Below are positions 1 to 8,138 of a stretch of 11,819 nucleotides of DNA, in pieces. The translations under genes and the position numbers were made by a program. Under the pieces are notes generated by a model that saw only the letters and a program-made list of their open reading frames with translations, was not told the DNA's origin and did not search any database. Where the stretch lies: positions 1-11,819 of the forward strand of contig JAAXQD010000082.1 in NCBI GenBank assembly GCA_012974475.1, in the 5' to 3' direction. Position 1 is the stretch's first letter. Each line of letters opens with the position of its first letter. Source of the DNA: Desulfobacterales bacterium (GTDB lineage Bacteria > Desulfobacterota > Desulfobacteria > Desulfobacterales > UBA11574).

Positions 1-1005
1 CGTTTCAACCCCGCCGAGACTCGGTGCGCTGATGGGAAGGCGGGTCTTTTCTATAAACCGATCGGCGGTTGCCACGTCCCCCTTGATTTCAAAACTTAAC
101 ATCCCGCTGAAACCATCGAGTAATTCCCGGGCGCCATGATATCCTCCATACGTTTCCAATCCCGGATAATTGACCGTTTCCACGGCTGGATGGGCCGAGA
201 GAAATCTTGCGATCTCCAGTGCACTCGCGTTCTGATATTTCATCCGCACCGCCAGTGTTTTCAGTCCCCGGTGTAAAAGGAAACAGGCGTGGGGATCCAG
301 TGTGCCGCCCAGGTGAATGAGCTTGTGAGCAATTTTTCGAATCAAGTCTGCGCGCCCGACCACTGCACCGGCCACAATATCAGAATGGCCGTTGAGATAT
401 TTGGTGCAGCTGTGCAGCGATAGATCAAATTCCCACTCGGCCGGCCGGAAATTGATGGGGCTGGCAAAGGTATTGTCGATCATAGAGATCAGCCCATGGG
501 CTTGGGCGAACGCCACCACCTTTTTTAGATCGGCCACCCCCATCAGCGGGTTGGTAATCGTTTCCACATAGATGGCACGGGTGTTGGGTTTTAAGTGTTT
601 TTCCCAAGTGTCTGCTTTGTTGCCATCGATGAAATCAAAGGATACCCCTAAAGCACGAAAATCCGAGTTGATAAAATCGAGGGTGCCGCCATACAGGCAG
701 TCCTGGGCCAGAAAATGATCTCCGGGGGACAGGAGTGCCAAAAACGTCGTTGTGATGGCGGCCATACCGCTGGCGGCGACCAGACCGGCCTCAGCGTTTT
801 CCAGTGCCGAAAGCTTCTGATGCAGGGCAATATGGTTGGGGGTGTTGTTCATGCGAATATATTTCAACGCGTCGTAATTGTCCTGACCGGTATATTGAAA
901 GGTCGATGACTGGAAAATCGGCAGGGTGACAGCCCCGCCGATCCGGGGTTCCGGTTCACCGGCATGAATCACTTTGGTTTCGATGTGCATCGGTCGCTGA
1001 GTCAT
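1..1005 (-). CDS. Cys/Met-metabolism PLP-dependent enzyme (cystathionine gamma-synthase/lyase-like), 3' end missing
   Basis: This family of cytosolic pyridoxal-phosphate enzymes makes or breaks C-S bonds of homocysteine, cystathionine or methionine. The frame is open for 335 codons from the ATG at 1005 to the window start, with no stop, so roughly the last 50 residues of a ~385-residue protein are missing. Visible motifs are the N-terminal VIHAGEPEP, Y49-x-R51 (phosphate contact from the partner subunit), the SGMAA segment at 79-83, Y105 (cofactor stacking), D177 in IDNTFASP (pyridine nitrogen) and the Schiff-base lysine K202 in HSCTKYLNGHSD. The sequence ends at APSLGGVET, a family hallmark just before the missing substrate-carboxylate arginine. 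The start is fixed by an AGGAGG Shine-Dalgarno at 1015-1020, 9 bases upstream. The loop after R51 reads NNTPNH rather than the usual GNPT. Family is certain; the exact reaction (gamma-synthase, beta-lyase, gamma-lyase or sulfhydrylase) cannot be settled. It is divergent from the arn operon and probably unrelated to it. Confidence 0.93.
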   Translation of the reverse strand, partial: MTQRPMHIETKVIHAGEPEPRIGGAVTLPIFQSSTFQYTGQDNYDALKYIRMNNTPNHIALHQKLSALENAEAGLVAASGMAAITTTFLALLSPGDHFLAQDCLYGGTLDFINSDFRALGVSFDFIDGNKADTWEKHLKPNTRAIYVETITNPLMGVADLKKVVAFAQAHGLISMIDNTFASPINFRPAEWEFDLSLHSCTKYLNGHSDIVAGAVVGRADLIRKIAHKLIHLGGTLDPHACFLLHRGLKTLAVRMKYQNASALEIARFLSAHPAVETVNYPGLETYGGYHGARELLDGFSGMLSFEIKGDVATADRFIEKTRLPISAPSLGGVET

Positions 1006-1159
1006 GGCGAAAATCCTCCTATCCGGTTAATATCATTTTGTTTACGTTCTTTAATATTGCATTCATTTTCGATTTTCGTGACACTTTTATGGAAGTTAAC
1101 GTACAATGAACCCCAACGATCTGCAACCGTTAAAACATCTTGGTAAAGACACTTGAAGG

Positions 1160-1188
1160 TTGAAATTAAGTGTTTTAAGCTGTATGAA
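1160..1188 (+). promoter_or_regulatory. Candidate sigma70-type promoter of the arn operon
   Basis: In the 273-base divergent gap (1006-1278) I see TTGAAA at 1160-1165 and TATGAA at 1183-1188, separated by exactly 17 bases in AT-rich DNA. This would give a leader of about 85 bases before arnB. The spacer holds two TTAAG half-sites in direct repeat (ATTAAG at 1165-1170, TTTAAG at 1174-1179), a plausible operator. Other AT-rich -10-like words lie closer to the gene (around 1210-1220), so the choice is tentative. I could not pick a convincing promoter for the leftward gene, and nothing else recognisable sits in this gap. Confidence 0.3.
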
Positions 1189-1278
1189 AGTATTTTATCA
1201 TCGGGTTCATGAAAATAATATGTTTTGGGATGGTATGTTCATAGAAGGAAGCTGATTCCGATATAAAGATAAGGATAC

Positions 1279-2430
1279 ATGCGAAAAGAATTTTTGCCGT
1301 TTTCCCGGCCGAGCATTGATGAAGCGGATATTGCCGCCGTCGGGGAGGTGCTGCGCTCAGGATGGATTACCACCGGTCCCAAGAATGCCGAATTTGAAGA
1401 AAAATTCTGCGATTATACCGGCTGTGACCAAGCCGTGGCCCTGTCTTCGGCAACCGCGGGAATGCATCTTGCTTTAAAAGCCCTGGGCATTGGCCCCGGT
1501 GATGAGGTCATCACCCCGTCCATGACCTGGGTGTCCACGGTGAACCTGATTGTTTTGAGCGGTGCAAAACCTGTTTTTGTGGATGTTGACAGGGATACGT
1601 TGATGACCACAGCGGAATTAATTCAGGAACGTCTTTCAGAAAGAACCCGACTGATCGTTCCGGTTCATTTTGCCGGTGCGCCGGTGGATATGGAGCCTGT
1701 TCGAAAAATTGCTGCAGGCCGGAATCTTCACATCATAGAAGATGCCGCCCATGCCGTGGGCACAGAGTATCGGGGTCAAAAAATCGGCAAAAACGGACCC
1801 TCGATATTCTCCTTTCATCCCATTAAAAATATCACCTCGGGCGAAGGCGGCATGTTCTGTTCCGACGATCTCGATCTTGTTGACCGGATTCGCCGGTTGA
1901 AATTTCACGGGTTGGGTCTCGATGCCTATGACCGTCAAACCCAGGGAAGATCTCCCCAGGCCCAGGTACTGGAGCCGGGATTTAAATATAATTTGCCGGA
2001 TATTCTGGCTGTTCTTGGAATGCGGCAACTGGCCAGGGTTAAGGATTTTAATGCAAGACGAACCCAACTGGCCATGCATTATCGAGAACGGCTGGCAGAG
2101 ATGGATGAAATCCGGCCTCTGGCCATTCCCTCCTATCCGCATAAGCATTCATGGCATCTATTCATCATTCGTTTGGATGCCCATCCATCGAAGTTAAGCC
2201 GCAACGATTTTATGGAAGAACTTAAACGGAGAAATATCGGCACCGGCCTCCATTTCCGGGCTGTACATCAGCAGAAATATTACCGGGAAACCATGAAAGC
2301 TCCCCCGGGCGGACTGCCCAATACTGAATGGAATTCAGAACGGATATGCTCGCTGCCGCTTTTCCCGGGAATGACACACGGTGACGTCGACGACGTTGTC
2401 GATACCATAAAGGAAATTTTGATATCATGA
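1279..2430 (+). CDS. arnB: ArnB, UDP-4-amino-4-deoxy-L-arabinose--oxoglutarate aminotransferase
   Basis: ArnB is a cytosolic PLP enzyme of the DegT/DnrJ/EryC1/StrS sugar aminotransferase family. It transfers an amino group from glutamate to the 4-keto pentose UDP-Ara4O made by ArnA, giving UDP-L-Ara4N. The 383 residues align end to end with the ~380-residue enterobacterial enzyme as I remember it. Shared signatures include FLPFSRP at 5-11, SGWITTGPKN at 27-36, SSATAGMH at 56-63, DVDRDTLM at 102-109 and IEDAAHAVGT at 153-162 (D155 contacts the PLP ring nitrogen). The Schiff-base lysine is K183 in SFHPIKNIT, and the C-terminal part has GTGLHFRAVHQQKYY and NTEWNSERICSLPLFPGM. The start is supported by AAGGA at 1271-1275 and by matching the known N-terminus. 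It is the first gene of the operon, and its stop overlaps the arnC start in ATGA (2427-2430), so the two are probably translationally coupled. Confidence 0.97.
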   Translation: MRKEFLPFSRPSIDEADIAAVGEVLRSGWITTGPKNAEFEEKFCDYTGCDQAVALSSATAGMHLALKALGIGPGDEVITPSMTWVSTVNLIVLSGAKPVFVDVDRDTLMTTAELIQERLSERTRLIVPVHFAGAPVDMEPVRKIAAGRNLHIIEDAAHAVGTEYRGQKIGKNGPSIFSFHPIKNITSGEGGMFCSDDLDLVDRIRRLKFHGLGLDAYDRQTQGRSPQAQVLEPGFKYNLPDILAVLGMRQLARVKDFNARRTQLAMHYRERLAEMDEIRPLAIPSYPHKHSWHLFIIRLDAHPSKLSRNDFMEELKRRNIGTGLHFRAVHQQKYYRETMKAPPGGLPNTEWNSERICSLPLFPGMTHGDVDDVVDTIKEILIS

Positions 2431-3389
2431 GCAATCTGGCACCATTGTCCGTTGTGATTCCGGTGTTTAACGAAGAAGAAAACCTTGATGAACTTATACG
2501 GCGTTGCCTGCAGGCCTGTCGAAAAACGGAACGCCCCTTTGAAATTATTCTGGTGGATGATGGAAGCTCAGATGGATCTGTAGAAAAAATCGATGCCGAA
2601 GCTATAAATAATCCCGGTGAAATCGTCGGGGTTTTTTTAAACCGGAACTACGGTCAGCATGCCGCGGTGATGGCCGGCTTTGAACAGTCCAAAGGTGATA
2701 TTGTCGTCACATTAGACGCCGATTTGCAGAATCCGCCTGAAGAAATTCCACGACTGGTGGACGGTATCTCCAAAGGCTATGACGTGGTGGGGAGCGTAAG
2801 GGTTCACAGAGAGGACACCCTATTTAGAAGGGCGGCTTCCGCAATTATCAACAAAGGGGTTCAAAAATCGACCGGTGTAATGATGCACGACTATGGGTGC
2901 ATGCTGCGTGCCTATCACCGTCATATTGTGGACGCCATGCTCATGTGCAATGAACGAAGCACGTTTATTCCGATTCTCGCCAACAGTTTTGCCCGAAGGA
3001 CAACAGAGATAGACGTAAAACATGAACCGCGCAAACTGGGAGAATCGAAATACGACCTTATGAAACTCGTGATGCTGCAGTTCGATCTATTGACCAGTAT
3101 GACAACCTTTCCACTGCGTCTTCTGAGTATACTCGGCGGAATTGTCTCTTTAGCAGGAATCGGTTTCGGTGTTTTCCTTTTGATCATGCGTGTCCTTTAC
3201 GGCGCCGAATGGGCGGCTGAAGGTGTTTTTACGCTTTTTGCCATTTTATTCATTTTTGTGGGTGCTCAGTTTGTCGGAATGGGACTGCTCGGGGAGTATA
3301 TCGGTAGGATTTACCATGATGTTAGAGCCCGTCCCCGGTTTTTTGTTCAACGGATTGCAGGTGAAAGCAATATAACAACAAAAACATAA
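2427..3389 (+). CDS. arnC: ArnC, undecaprenyl-phosphate 4-deoxy-4-formamido-L-arabinose transferase
   Basis: ArnC is a GT2-family (GT-A fold) inner-membrane glycosyltransferase. It moves the formylated pentose from UDP-L-Ara4FN to undecaprenyl phosphate on the cytoplasmic face. The 320 residues match the ~322-residue enterobacterial protein. The N-terminal catalytic domain has VVIPVFNEEENL at 9-20, VDDGSSDGS at 43-51, NRNYGQH at 72-78 and the metal/nucleotide-binding TLDADLQNPPEEIPRLV (D97, D99). DYGCMLRAYHRHIVDAML and NERSTFIPILAN follow. Two hydrophobic helices lie in the C-terminal third (about 232-258 and 268-292), the second leading into the characteristic GMGLLGEYIGRIYHDVRARP. The ATG overlaps the arnB stop by 4 bases, with AAGGAA inside the arnB tail at 2410-2415 as a likely ribosome site. 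The nearest look-alikes are DPM1/GtrB-type transferases; ArnC-specific motifs and the neighbours decide against those. Confidence 0.96.
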   Translation: MSNLAPLSVVIPVFNEEENLDELIRRCLQACRKTERPFEIILVDDGSSDGSVEKIDAEAINNPGEIVGVFLNRNYGQHAAVMAGFEQSKGDIVVTLDADLQNPPEEIPRLVDGISKGYDVVGSVRVHREDTLFRRAASAIINKGVQKSTGVMMHDYGCMLRAYHRHIVDAMLMCNERSTFIPILANSFARRTTEIDVKHEPRKLGESKYDLMKLVMLQFDLLTSMTTFPLRLLSILGGIVSLAGIGFGVFLLIMRVLYGAEWAAEGVFTLFAILFIFVGAQFVGMGLLGEYIGRIYHDVRARPRFFVQRIAGESNITTKT

Positions 3390-3399
3390 AAGGATAAAT

Positions 3400-5406
3400 A
3401 TGAAAGCGATCGTATTGGCCTATCACAACATCGGATGTATCGGGATCGAGGCATTGCTTCAGAACGGATATAAGATAGCAGCGGTTTTTACGCATCAGGA
3501 CAACCCCAATGAAAATGTCTGGTTTAACTCCGTGGCCGAGCTTGCTTCAGGCCATGGTATTCCCGTATTTTCACCAGAAGATATTAATCATCCCATATGG
3601 ATAAAAAAAATTAAAAAATTTGCTCCGGACATTCTTTTCTCATTTTACTATCGCAATATGGTCAGATCAGAAATTCTGGAGATTCCTCCCTCCGGCTGTC
3701 TGAATCTGCACGGTTCCCTATTGCCGAAATACCGGGGACGATGCCCCATCAACTGGGTTTTGGTCAACGGCGAAACCGAAACCGGAGTTACCCTTCATTA
3801 CATGACCCCTCGAGCCGATGACGGGGACATTGTCTGTCAGGAAAAAATTCCAATATCGGATACGGATACCGCCCGAACCGTTCACGATAAAGCCGCAGAT
3901 GCTGTAGCCGATATGTTGAAAGGAACACTGCCGCAGCTGCTTGACGGGACTGCTCCGCGAATCTCTCAAAATCATTCCCGGGCTACATATTTTGGTGCTC
4001 GGGGGCCGGAAGATGGTAAAATTGACTGGAGTCAGGATGCAAATAAAATAAGAAATCTTGTCAGAGCTGTAACCCGTCCCTATCCCGGAGCTTTCAGCCA
4101 TATGGGAAATCGAAAATGTATATTCTGGGCCGTCAGCGTAGTGGATGAAACCGGTGATTATCCTGGAACGATTTTGTCGGCGGATCCTTTGGTGATTGCC
4201 TGTGGGAAAAAAGCCGTACAGGTTAATTTCGGCCAATCCGGAGACGGCATATTTATGAGCGGAAGACAGCTTGCCGAAGAAATGCATTTTGTTCCAGGAA
4301 TGAGGCTTGGCGAACCTTCAATCTGTCGCATGGAAATGGTGAGAAAAAAACAGGTCTTGATTCTGGGGGTTGACGGATTTATCGGCAACCACCTCAGTGA
4401 AAGGCTTCTGAACAGTGGAAAGTATGAAGTCCATGGAATGGATCTTGGATCAACTTCGATTCAAAGGCTGCGAGACCAGTCCGGGTTCCATTTTTCCGAA
4501 GGGGATATTTCCATCCATCGTGAATGGATAGAATATCATGTCAGAAAGTGTGATATCGTGATCCCTCTGGTTGCCATTGCAACACCGATTGAATACACCC
4601 GCAATCCCATAAAGGTTTTTGAACTTGACTTTGAAGAAAATCTTCGCGTTGTTCGATACTGTGTTAAATACGGCAAGCGCATCATATTCCCATCCACTTC
4701 TGAAGTTTACGGCATGTGTGATGAGCAGGAATTCGATGAGGACGAATCCCGGTTAATTCTAGGACCCATTCGAAAACAGCGGTGGATTTATTCCTGCTGT
4801 AAGCAGATGCTCGACCGGGTCATCTGGGCCTATGGCGCAACCGAGGGTTTGCAGTTTACCCTGTTCAGACCCTTTAACTGGATCGGCCCGCGTCTTGACA
4901 GTCTGGAATCCGCGCGTATCGGCAGCTCCCGCGCCATCACCCAGTTGATATTAAACCTGGCCGAAGGGACGCCCATACAGCTTGTGGACGGTGGAAACCA
5001 AAAACGCTGCTTTACCGATGTCAAAGACGGAGTTGAATGCCTCTACAGAATTATTGAAAATCGAGACGGCTGCTGTGACGGTGAAATCATCAATATCGGC
5101 AGTCCGAACAATGAGGCGAGCATCAAAGATCTGGCCGAAATTTTAGTAAAAAAATTCCATCAGCACCCGCTGCACAAAGAATTTCCCCCTTTTGCCGGAA
5201 CTCGCGAGGTGGAAAGCAAAACCTTTTACGGGTCCGGATATGAGGATGTCCAGCACAGAAAACCGAGCATCGATAATGCCCGCCGTCTTTTGAATTGGGC
5301 GCCGAAGGTAGATATCCAGCAATCGGTTGAAGAAACCCTCGATTTCTTTCTAAAAGAAGCGGTCAGAACCGGAGAATGCGGGATTGGCCAGCCGCATGAT
5401 ATGTAG
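3400..5406 (+). CDS. arnA: ArnA, bifunctional UDP-L-Ara4N formyltransferase / UDP-glucuronate decarboxylase
   Basis: This cytosolic two-domain enzyme acts at two steps of the L-Ara4N pathway. Residues 1 to ~305 are the formyltransferase domain, which uses 10-formyl-tetrahydrofolate to make UDP-L-Ara4FN. Its catalytic triad N102, H104 and D140 is present at the same numbering as in E. coli, within GCLNLHGSLLPKYRGR and PRADDGDIV. Residues ~315-668 are the short-chain-dehydrogenase-type domain that oxidises and decarboxylates UDP-glucuronate. It has the NAD-binding GVDGFIG at 323-329, STSEVYGM at 432-439 (S434 and E435, corresponding to E. coli S433 and E434) and the Y464-x3-K468 pair in IYSCCKQMLDRVIWAYG. 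The conserved NARR near the C-terminus carries the arginine thought to be the proton donor. Length is 668 against ~660 in E. coli. The start has AGGA at 3391-3394, 10 bases after the arnC stop. There is no frameshift, and the domain fusion is intact. Confidence 0.97.
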   Translation: MKAIVLAYHNIGCIGIEALLQNGYKIAAVFTHQDNPNENVWFNSVAELASGHGIPVFSPEDINHPIWIKKIKKFAPDILFSFYYRNMVRSEILEIPPSGCLNLHGSLLPKYRGRCPINWVLVNGETETGVTLHYMTPRADDGDIVCQEKIPISDTDTARTVHDKAADAVADMLKGTLPQLLDGTAPRISQNHSRATYFGARGPEDGKIDWSQDANKIRNLVRAVTRPYPGAFSHMGNRKCIFWAVSVVDETGDYPGTILSADPLVIACGKKAVQVNFGQSGDGIFMSGRQLAEEMHFVPGMRLGEPSICRMEMVRKKQVLILGVDGFIGNHLSERLLNSGKYEVHGMDLGSTSIQRLRDQSGFHFSEGDISIHREWIEYHVRKCDIVIPLVAIATPIEYTRNPIKVFELDFEENLRVVRYCVKYGKRIIFPSTSEVYGMCDEQEFDEDESRLILGPIRKQRWIYSCCKQMLDRVIWAYGATEGLQFTLFRPFNWIGPRLDSLESARIGSSRAITQLILNLAEGTPIQLVDGGNQKRCFTDVKDGVECLYRIIENRDGCCDGEIINIGSPNNEASIKDLAEILVKKFHQHPLHKEFPPFAGTREVESKTFYGSGYEDVQHRKPSIDNARRLLNWAPKVDIQQSVEETLDFFLKEAVRTGECGIGQPHDM

Positions 5407-5423
5407 CCTGAGACGATGAATCC

Positions 5424-6323
5424 ATGAAAATCGGCTTGCGTATTGACGTTGATACCTTCAGAGGCACCAAAGTCGGGGTGCCGAATCTTTGTAGAACTCT
5501 GGCAAAGCACGACATACGGGCATCCTTCTTTTTTTCCCTAGGGCCGGATAATATGGGGCGTCATCTTTGGCGTCTTCTCCGTCCGGGCTTTTTTATTAAG
5601 ATGCTGCGCACAAAAGCGGCCAGCCTGTATGGCTGGGACATCCTGTTTAAAGGGACGTTCCGTCCGGGACCGATCATCGGTGAAAGGCTGGCCCCTATCA
5701 TAATTTCAGCGGCACAAGAAGGGCATGAGATCGGCTTGCATGCCTGGGATCATCATGCATGGCAGGTGCATATCGACACCATGGACCGGAATGCAATACG
5801 GCGCGCTTTAGGTAAGGGGTTTGAGCTGCTTACGTGCATCCTGGGTGAGCCCCCGGTCTGTTCGGCGGTACCTGCATGGAAATGTACCGATCTCGTTCTT
5901 ATGGAAAAAAATAGAATCCCATTTATCTACAACAGCGACTGCAGAGGAAAGAGTATTTTCCATCCCATCGTTGACGGGAAGACGTTATCCCAGCCCCAGA
6001 TCCCCGTAACACTCCCGACCTATGACGAGGTCGTCGGAAATAAAGGGATTTCGGATGCCAATTACAACCCATACATATTGTCGCTGATAAAGCCGGAAAA
6101 ATTGAATGTTTTGACGGTTCACGCTGAAGTCGAAGGCATCTCATGCGCATCAATGTTCGATCAATTTTTAAAAACGGCCCGTTCAAAAGGGATCTCCTTT
6201 AACCCTCTGGGCGCTTTTCTCCAGGAGGAAACAGCCATTGACGGCGCTTCGATTGTATCGGGTAAAGTTCCCGGCCGTGACGGATGGATTTCCATTCAGG
6301 ATCAAAGTAGACTCGTCTACTGA
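5424..6323 (+). CDS. arnD: ArnD, 4-deoxy-4-formamido-L-arabinose-phosphoundecaprenol deformylase
   Basis: ArnD is a NodB/CE4-type metal-dependent deformylase. It removes the formyl group from undecaprenyl-phosphate-L-Ara4FN, making the transfer by ArnC irreversible. The 299 residues fit the ~296-residue family. The N-terminus GLRIDVDTFRGTK carries D8 and D10 (catalytic/metal aspartates). LGPDNMGRHLWRLLRP and KAASLYGWDILFKGT follow, then the metal-binding histidine cluster GLHAWDHHAWQ at 104-114, FIYNSDCRGKS, QIPVTLPTYDEVVG and TVHAEVEG. The segment CSAVPAWK differs from the E. coli CSAAAGWR, so the conserved arginine is lysine here. The 5424 ATG gives the family N-terminus. A nearby ATG at 5416 opens only a three-codon frame (MNP) whose stop overlaps the arnD start, and the Shine-Dalgarno is weak. 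It lies 17 bases after arnA, within the operon. Confidence 0.95.
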   Translation: MKIGLRIDVDTFRGTKVGVPNLCRTLAKHDIRASFFFSLGPDNMGRHLWRLLRPGFFIKMLRTKAASLYGWDILFKGTFRPGPIIGERLAPIIISAAQEGHEIGLHAWDHHAWQVHIDTMDRNAIRRALGKGFELLTCILGEPPVCSAVPAWKCTDLVLMEKNRIPFIYNSDCRGKSIFHPIVDGKTLSQPQIPVTLPTYDEVVGNKGISDANYNPYILSLIKPEKLNVLTVHAEVEGISCASMFDQFLKTARSKGISFNPLGAFLQEETAIDGASIVSGKVPGRDGWISIQDQSRLVY

Positions 6324-6365
6324 CGTTTACAACCATCAACCGGATCATTCTCTACGAATAAATTT

Positions 6366-8012
6366 ATGAAAAAATCTTACCTCGCCGTAATCGGTATTTT
6401 TTTATTGCTTTACATCCTGCCCCTTGGGATTCGGCCGATGATCATTCCCGATGAATCGCGGTATGCAGAAATCCCTCGTGAGATGATCGCTTCAGGCGAT
6501 TGGGTCGTTCCGACGCTGAACGGGCTCAAATATTTTGAAAAACCCGTTCTGGGCTACTGGCTGAATGCCGTGTCCATGAAACTGTTTGGAGAAAATGCCT
6601 TTGCCGTTCGTTTCCCCTCGGCAGCGGCAACCGGGATTTCGGCGTTTATGATATTTTTACTGGTTCGCCGATTTTCAGGTGAAATTTTCTCTGCAACGCT
6701 CGCTGCATTGATATTCCTGACGTCTTTTGAAGTTTACGGTGTTGGAACCTTTAATGTCCTCGACAGTATGCTGGCCATGTTTATCACCGTTTCCATGACG
6801 TCATTTTTTTTCGCCCATCACACCGATCCTTCCACAAAAAAAAAGCATGGGTTTCTATTGCTATTCGGTGTTTTTTGCGGGCTGGCATTCCTTGCAAAAG
6901 GGTTTCTTGCATTTGCAATCCCGGTGGTGGCCATCGTTCCATTTATGATCTGGGAAGGTCGCTTCAAGGAACTATTTATCATTCCCTGGCTGCCGATTGC
7001 CGGTGCGGTCCTGGTTGTTTTACCTTGGGCCGTAATGATCCATTTAAAGGCGCCTGATTTCTGGCATTTCTTTATATGGAACGAACATATCAAACGGTTT
7101 TTATCTTCCGGAGCACAGCATCATGCGTCGTTCTGGTACTATATTTTTTTATTCCCGGCAGCGGCCTTGCCATGGACAGTTCTCTTCCCTTCGGCAATTT
7201 TAGGGTTGAGAAAAACAGGTATTAAGGCCTCCATAACCCGTTATGCACTGTGCTGGTTTTTTCTTCCTTTTTTGTTTTTTTCCATATCAAAGGGCAAAAT
7301 TCTCACTTACATCCTGCCGTGTTTTCCTCCGTTTGCCATGCTGATGTCCACCGGACTCAATAAATATTTTAAAACCGGTGGGCGGAGAAGTTTCTCCATG
7401 GGTGCCAAGTTTCTCGCGTTGCTGGCCGTGATCCTGGCCATTGCTTTGATAATGGTTCAGATCATCGGTTTTAAGGGGTTTAAGCCCTATTCCCAAACAT
7501 GGAATTGGGCCATCGGAGTTTTTGGATTTATGGCGCTTGCTTTTATTTTAATTTTTGCAGTCAAGGCTTCGGACCCTAAAAAAAAGCTCATGGGGGTCGC
7601 CTGTGCCCCCATGCTCATGTTGTTGGGTGCCAACGTTATGATGCCGGATCTCACCATTGAGCACAAGGCCCCGGGAGCATTCCTGATGCGTCATGCTCAC
7701 AGAATCCAGCCGGATACCCTGCTGGTGGCAGATGAAAATCCCATGGGTGCGGTGTGTTGGTTTTACAAGAGAAATGACGTTTATATCCTTGAAGGGGGCG
7801 GTGAAGTGTCGTACGGGCTTGAGTATGAAGACGCGAAATATCGCTCACTGAACCTAACGCAATTTAGAGATTTCATCCTTAAAAACGCTGAAAAAGGGCA
7901 GGTGGTGCTTATCGCAAAATCGAGGAAGTATGAACCATGGAAGGAAAACCTGCCTGAGCCGTTATATGAGGACACCAATGGAAAAGGCGGTTATGTATTT
8001 GTGCAGTATTAA
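6366..8012 (+). CDS. arnT: ArnT, undecaprenyl-phosphate-L-Ara4N : lipid A aminoarabinosyltransferase
   Basis: ArnT is a GT83-family, GT-C-fold integral membrane transferase. It moves L-Ara4N from undecaprenyl phosphate to lipid A phosphates at the periplasmic face, lowering surface negative charge and so the binding of polymyxin-like peptides. The 548 residues match the ~550-residue family. There is an N-terminal membrane helix (about 4-24), followed by the first periplasmic loop with PDESRYAEIPREMIASGDWVV, which holds the conserved acidic residue and arginine. NGLKYFEKPVLGYW comes next, and many hydrophobic helices run to about residue 425. A soluble C-terminal domain ends in GGYVFVQY. The start matches the family N-terminus, but the 42-base gap after arnD shows no good Shine-Dalgarno, so it may be translated less efficiently or by re-initiation. 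It is the last gene of the operon; no arnE or arnF follows. Confidence 0.95.
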   Translation: MKKSYLAVIGIFLLLYILPLGIRPMIIPDESRYAEIPREMIASGDWVVPTLNGLKYFEKPVLGYWLNAVSMKLFGENAFAVRFPSAAATGISAFMIFLLVRRFSGEIFSATLAALIFLTSFEVYGVGTFNVLDSMLAMFITVSMTSFFFAHHTDPSTKKKHGFLLLFGVFCGLAFLAKGFLAFAIPVVAIVPFMIWEGRFKELFIIPWLPIAGAVLVVLPWAVMIHLKAPDFWHFFIWNEHIKRFLSSGAQHHASFWYYIFLFPAAALPWTVLFPSAILGLRKTGIKASITRYALCWFFLPFLFFSISKGKILTYILPCFPPFAMLMSTGLNKYFKTGGRRSFSMGAKFLALLAVILAIALIMVQIIGFKGFKPYSQTWNWAIGVFGFMALAFILIFAVKASDPKKKLMGVACAPMLMLLGANVMMPDLTIEHKAPGAFLMRHAHRIQPDTLLVADENPMGAVCWFYKRNDVYILEGGGEVSYGLEYEDAKYRSLNLTQFRDFILKNAEKGQVVLIAKSRKYEPWKENLPEPLYEDTNGKGGYVFVQY

Positions 8013-8138
8013 ACCCCCATTGATCGTCAACAAAATGGGAAAATATTTTATGTGTTTGATTTGTTTGGTCCTGAAGAACCTGCTCCTCTGGGCCAGATCA
8101 GAAACAATTGGCTATGTCTGCAAAAGCAGTAAGCTTGA

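Noticed and set aside
1165..1179. PmrA box upstream of arnB
   Set aside because: The half-sites resemble one arm each, but they are 9 rather than 11 bases apart and overlap the promoter spacer; kept only as an unexplained direct repeat.
1636..2148. Minus-strand 170-codon open frame inside arnB
   Set aside because: Antisense shadow of a strongly conserved aminotransferase, with no ribosome site or domain.
3718..4287. Minus-strand 189-codon open frame inside arnA
   Set aside because: It lies wholly within the formyltransferase domain of arnA, whose catalytic residues are all in place; composition shadow with no recognisable domain.
6307..6320. Palindrome GTAGAC-TC-GTCTAC at the arnD end as an operator or terminator
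   Set aside because: It lies within the last codons of arnD, the two-base centre cannot form a proper hairpin loop and no T run follows.
8013..8060. Intrinsic terminator after arnT from CCCATT and AATGGG
   Set aside because: The arms are short with a 12-base loop and are followed by AAAATATTTTA rather than a T run.
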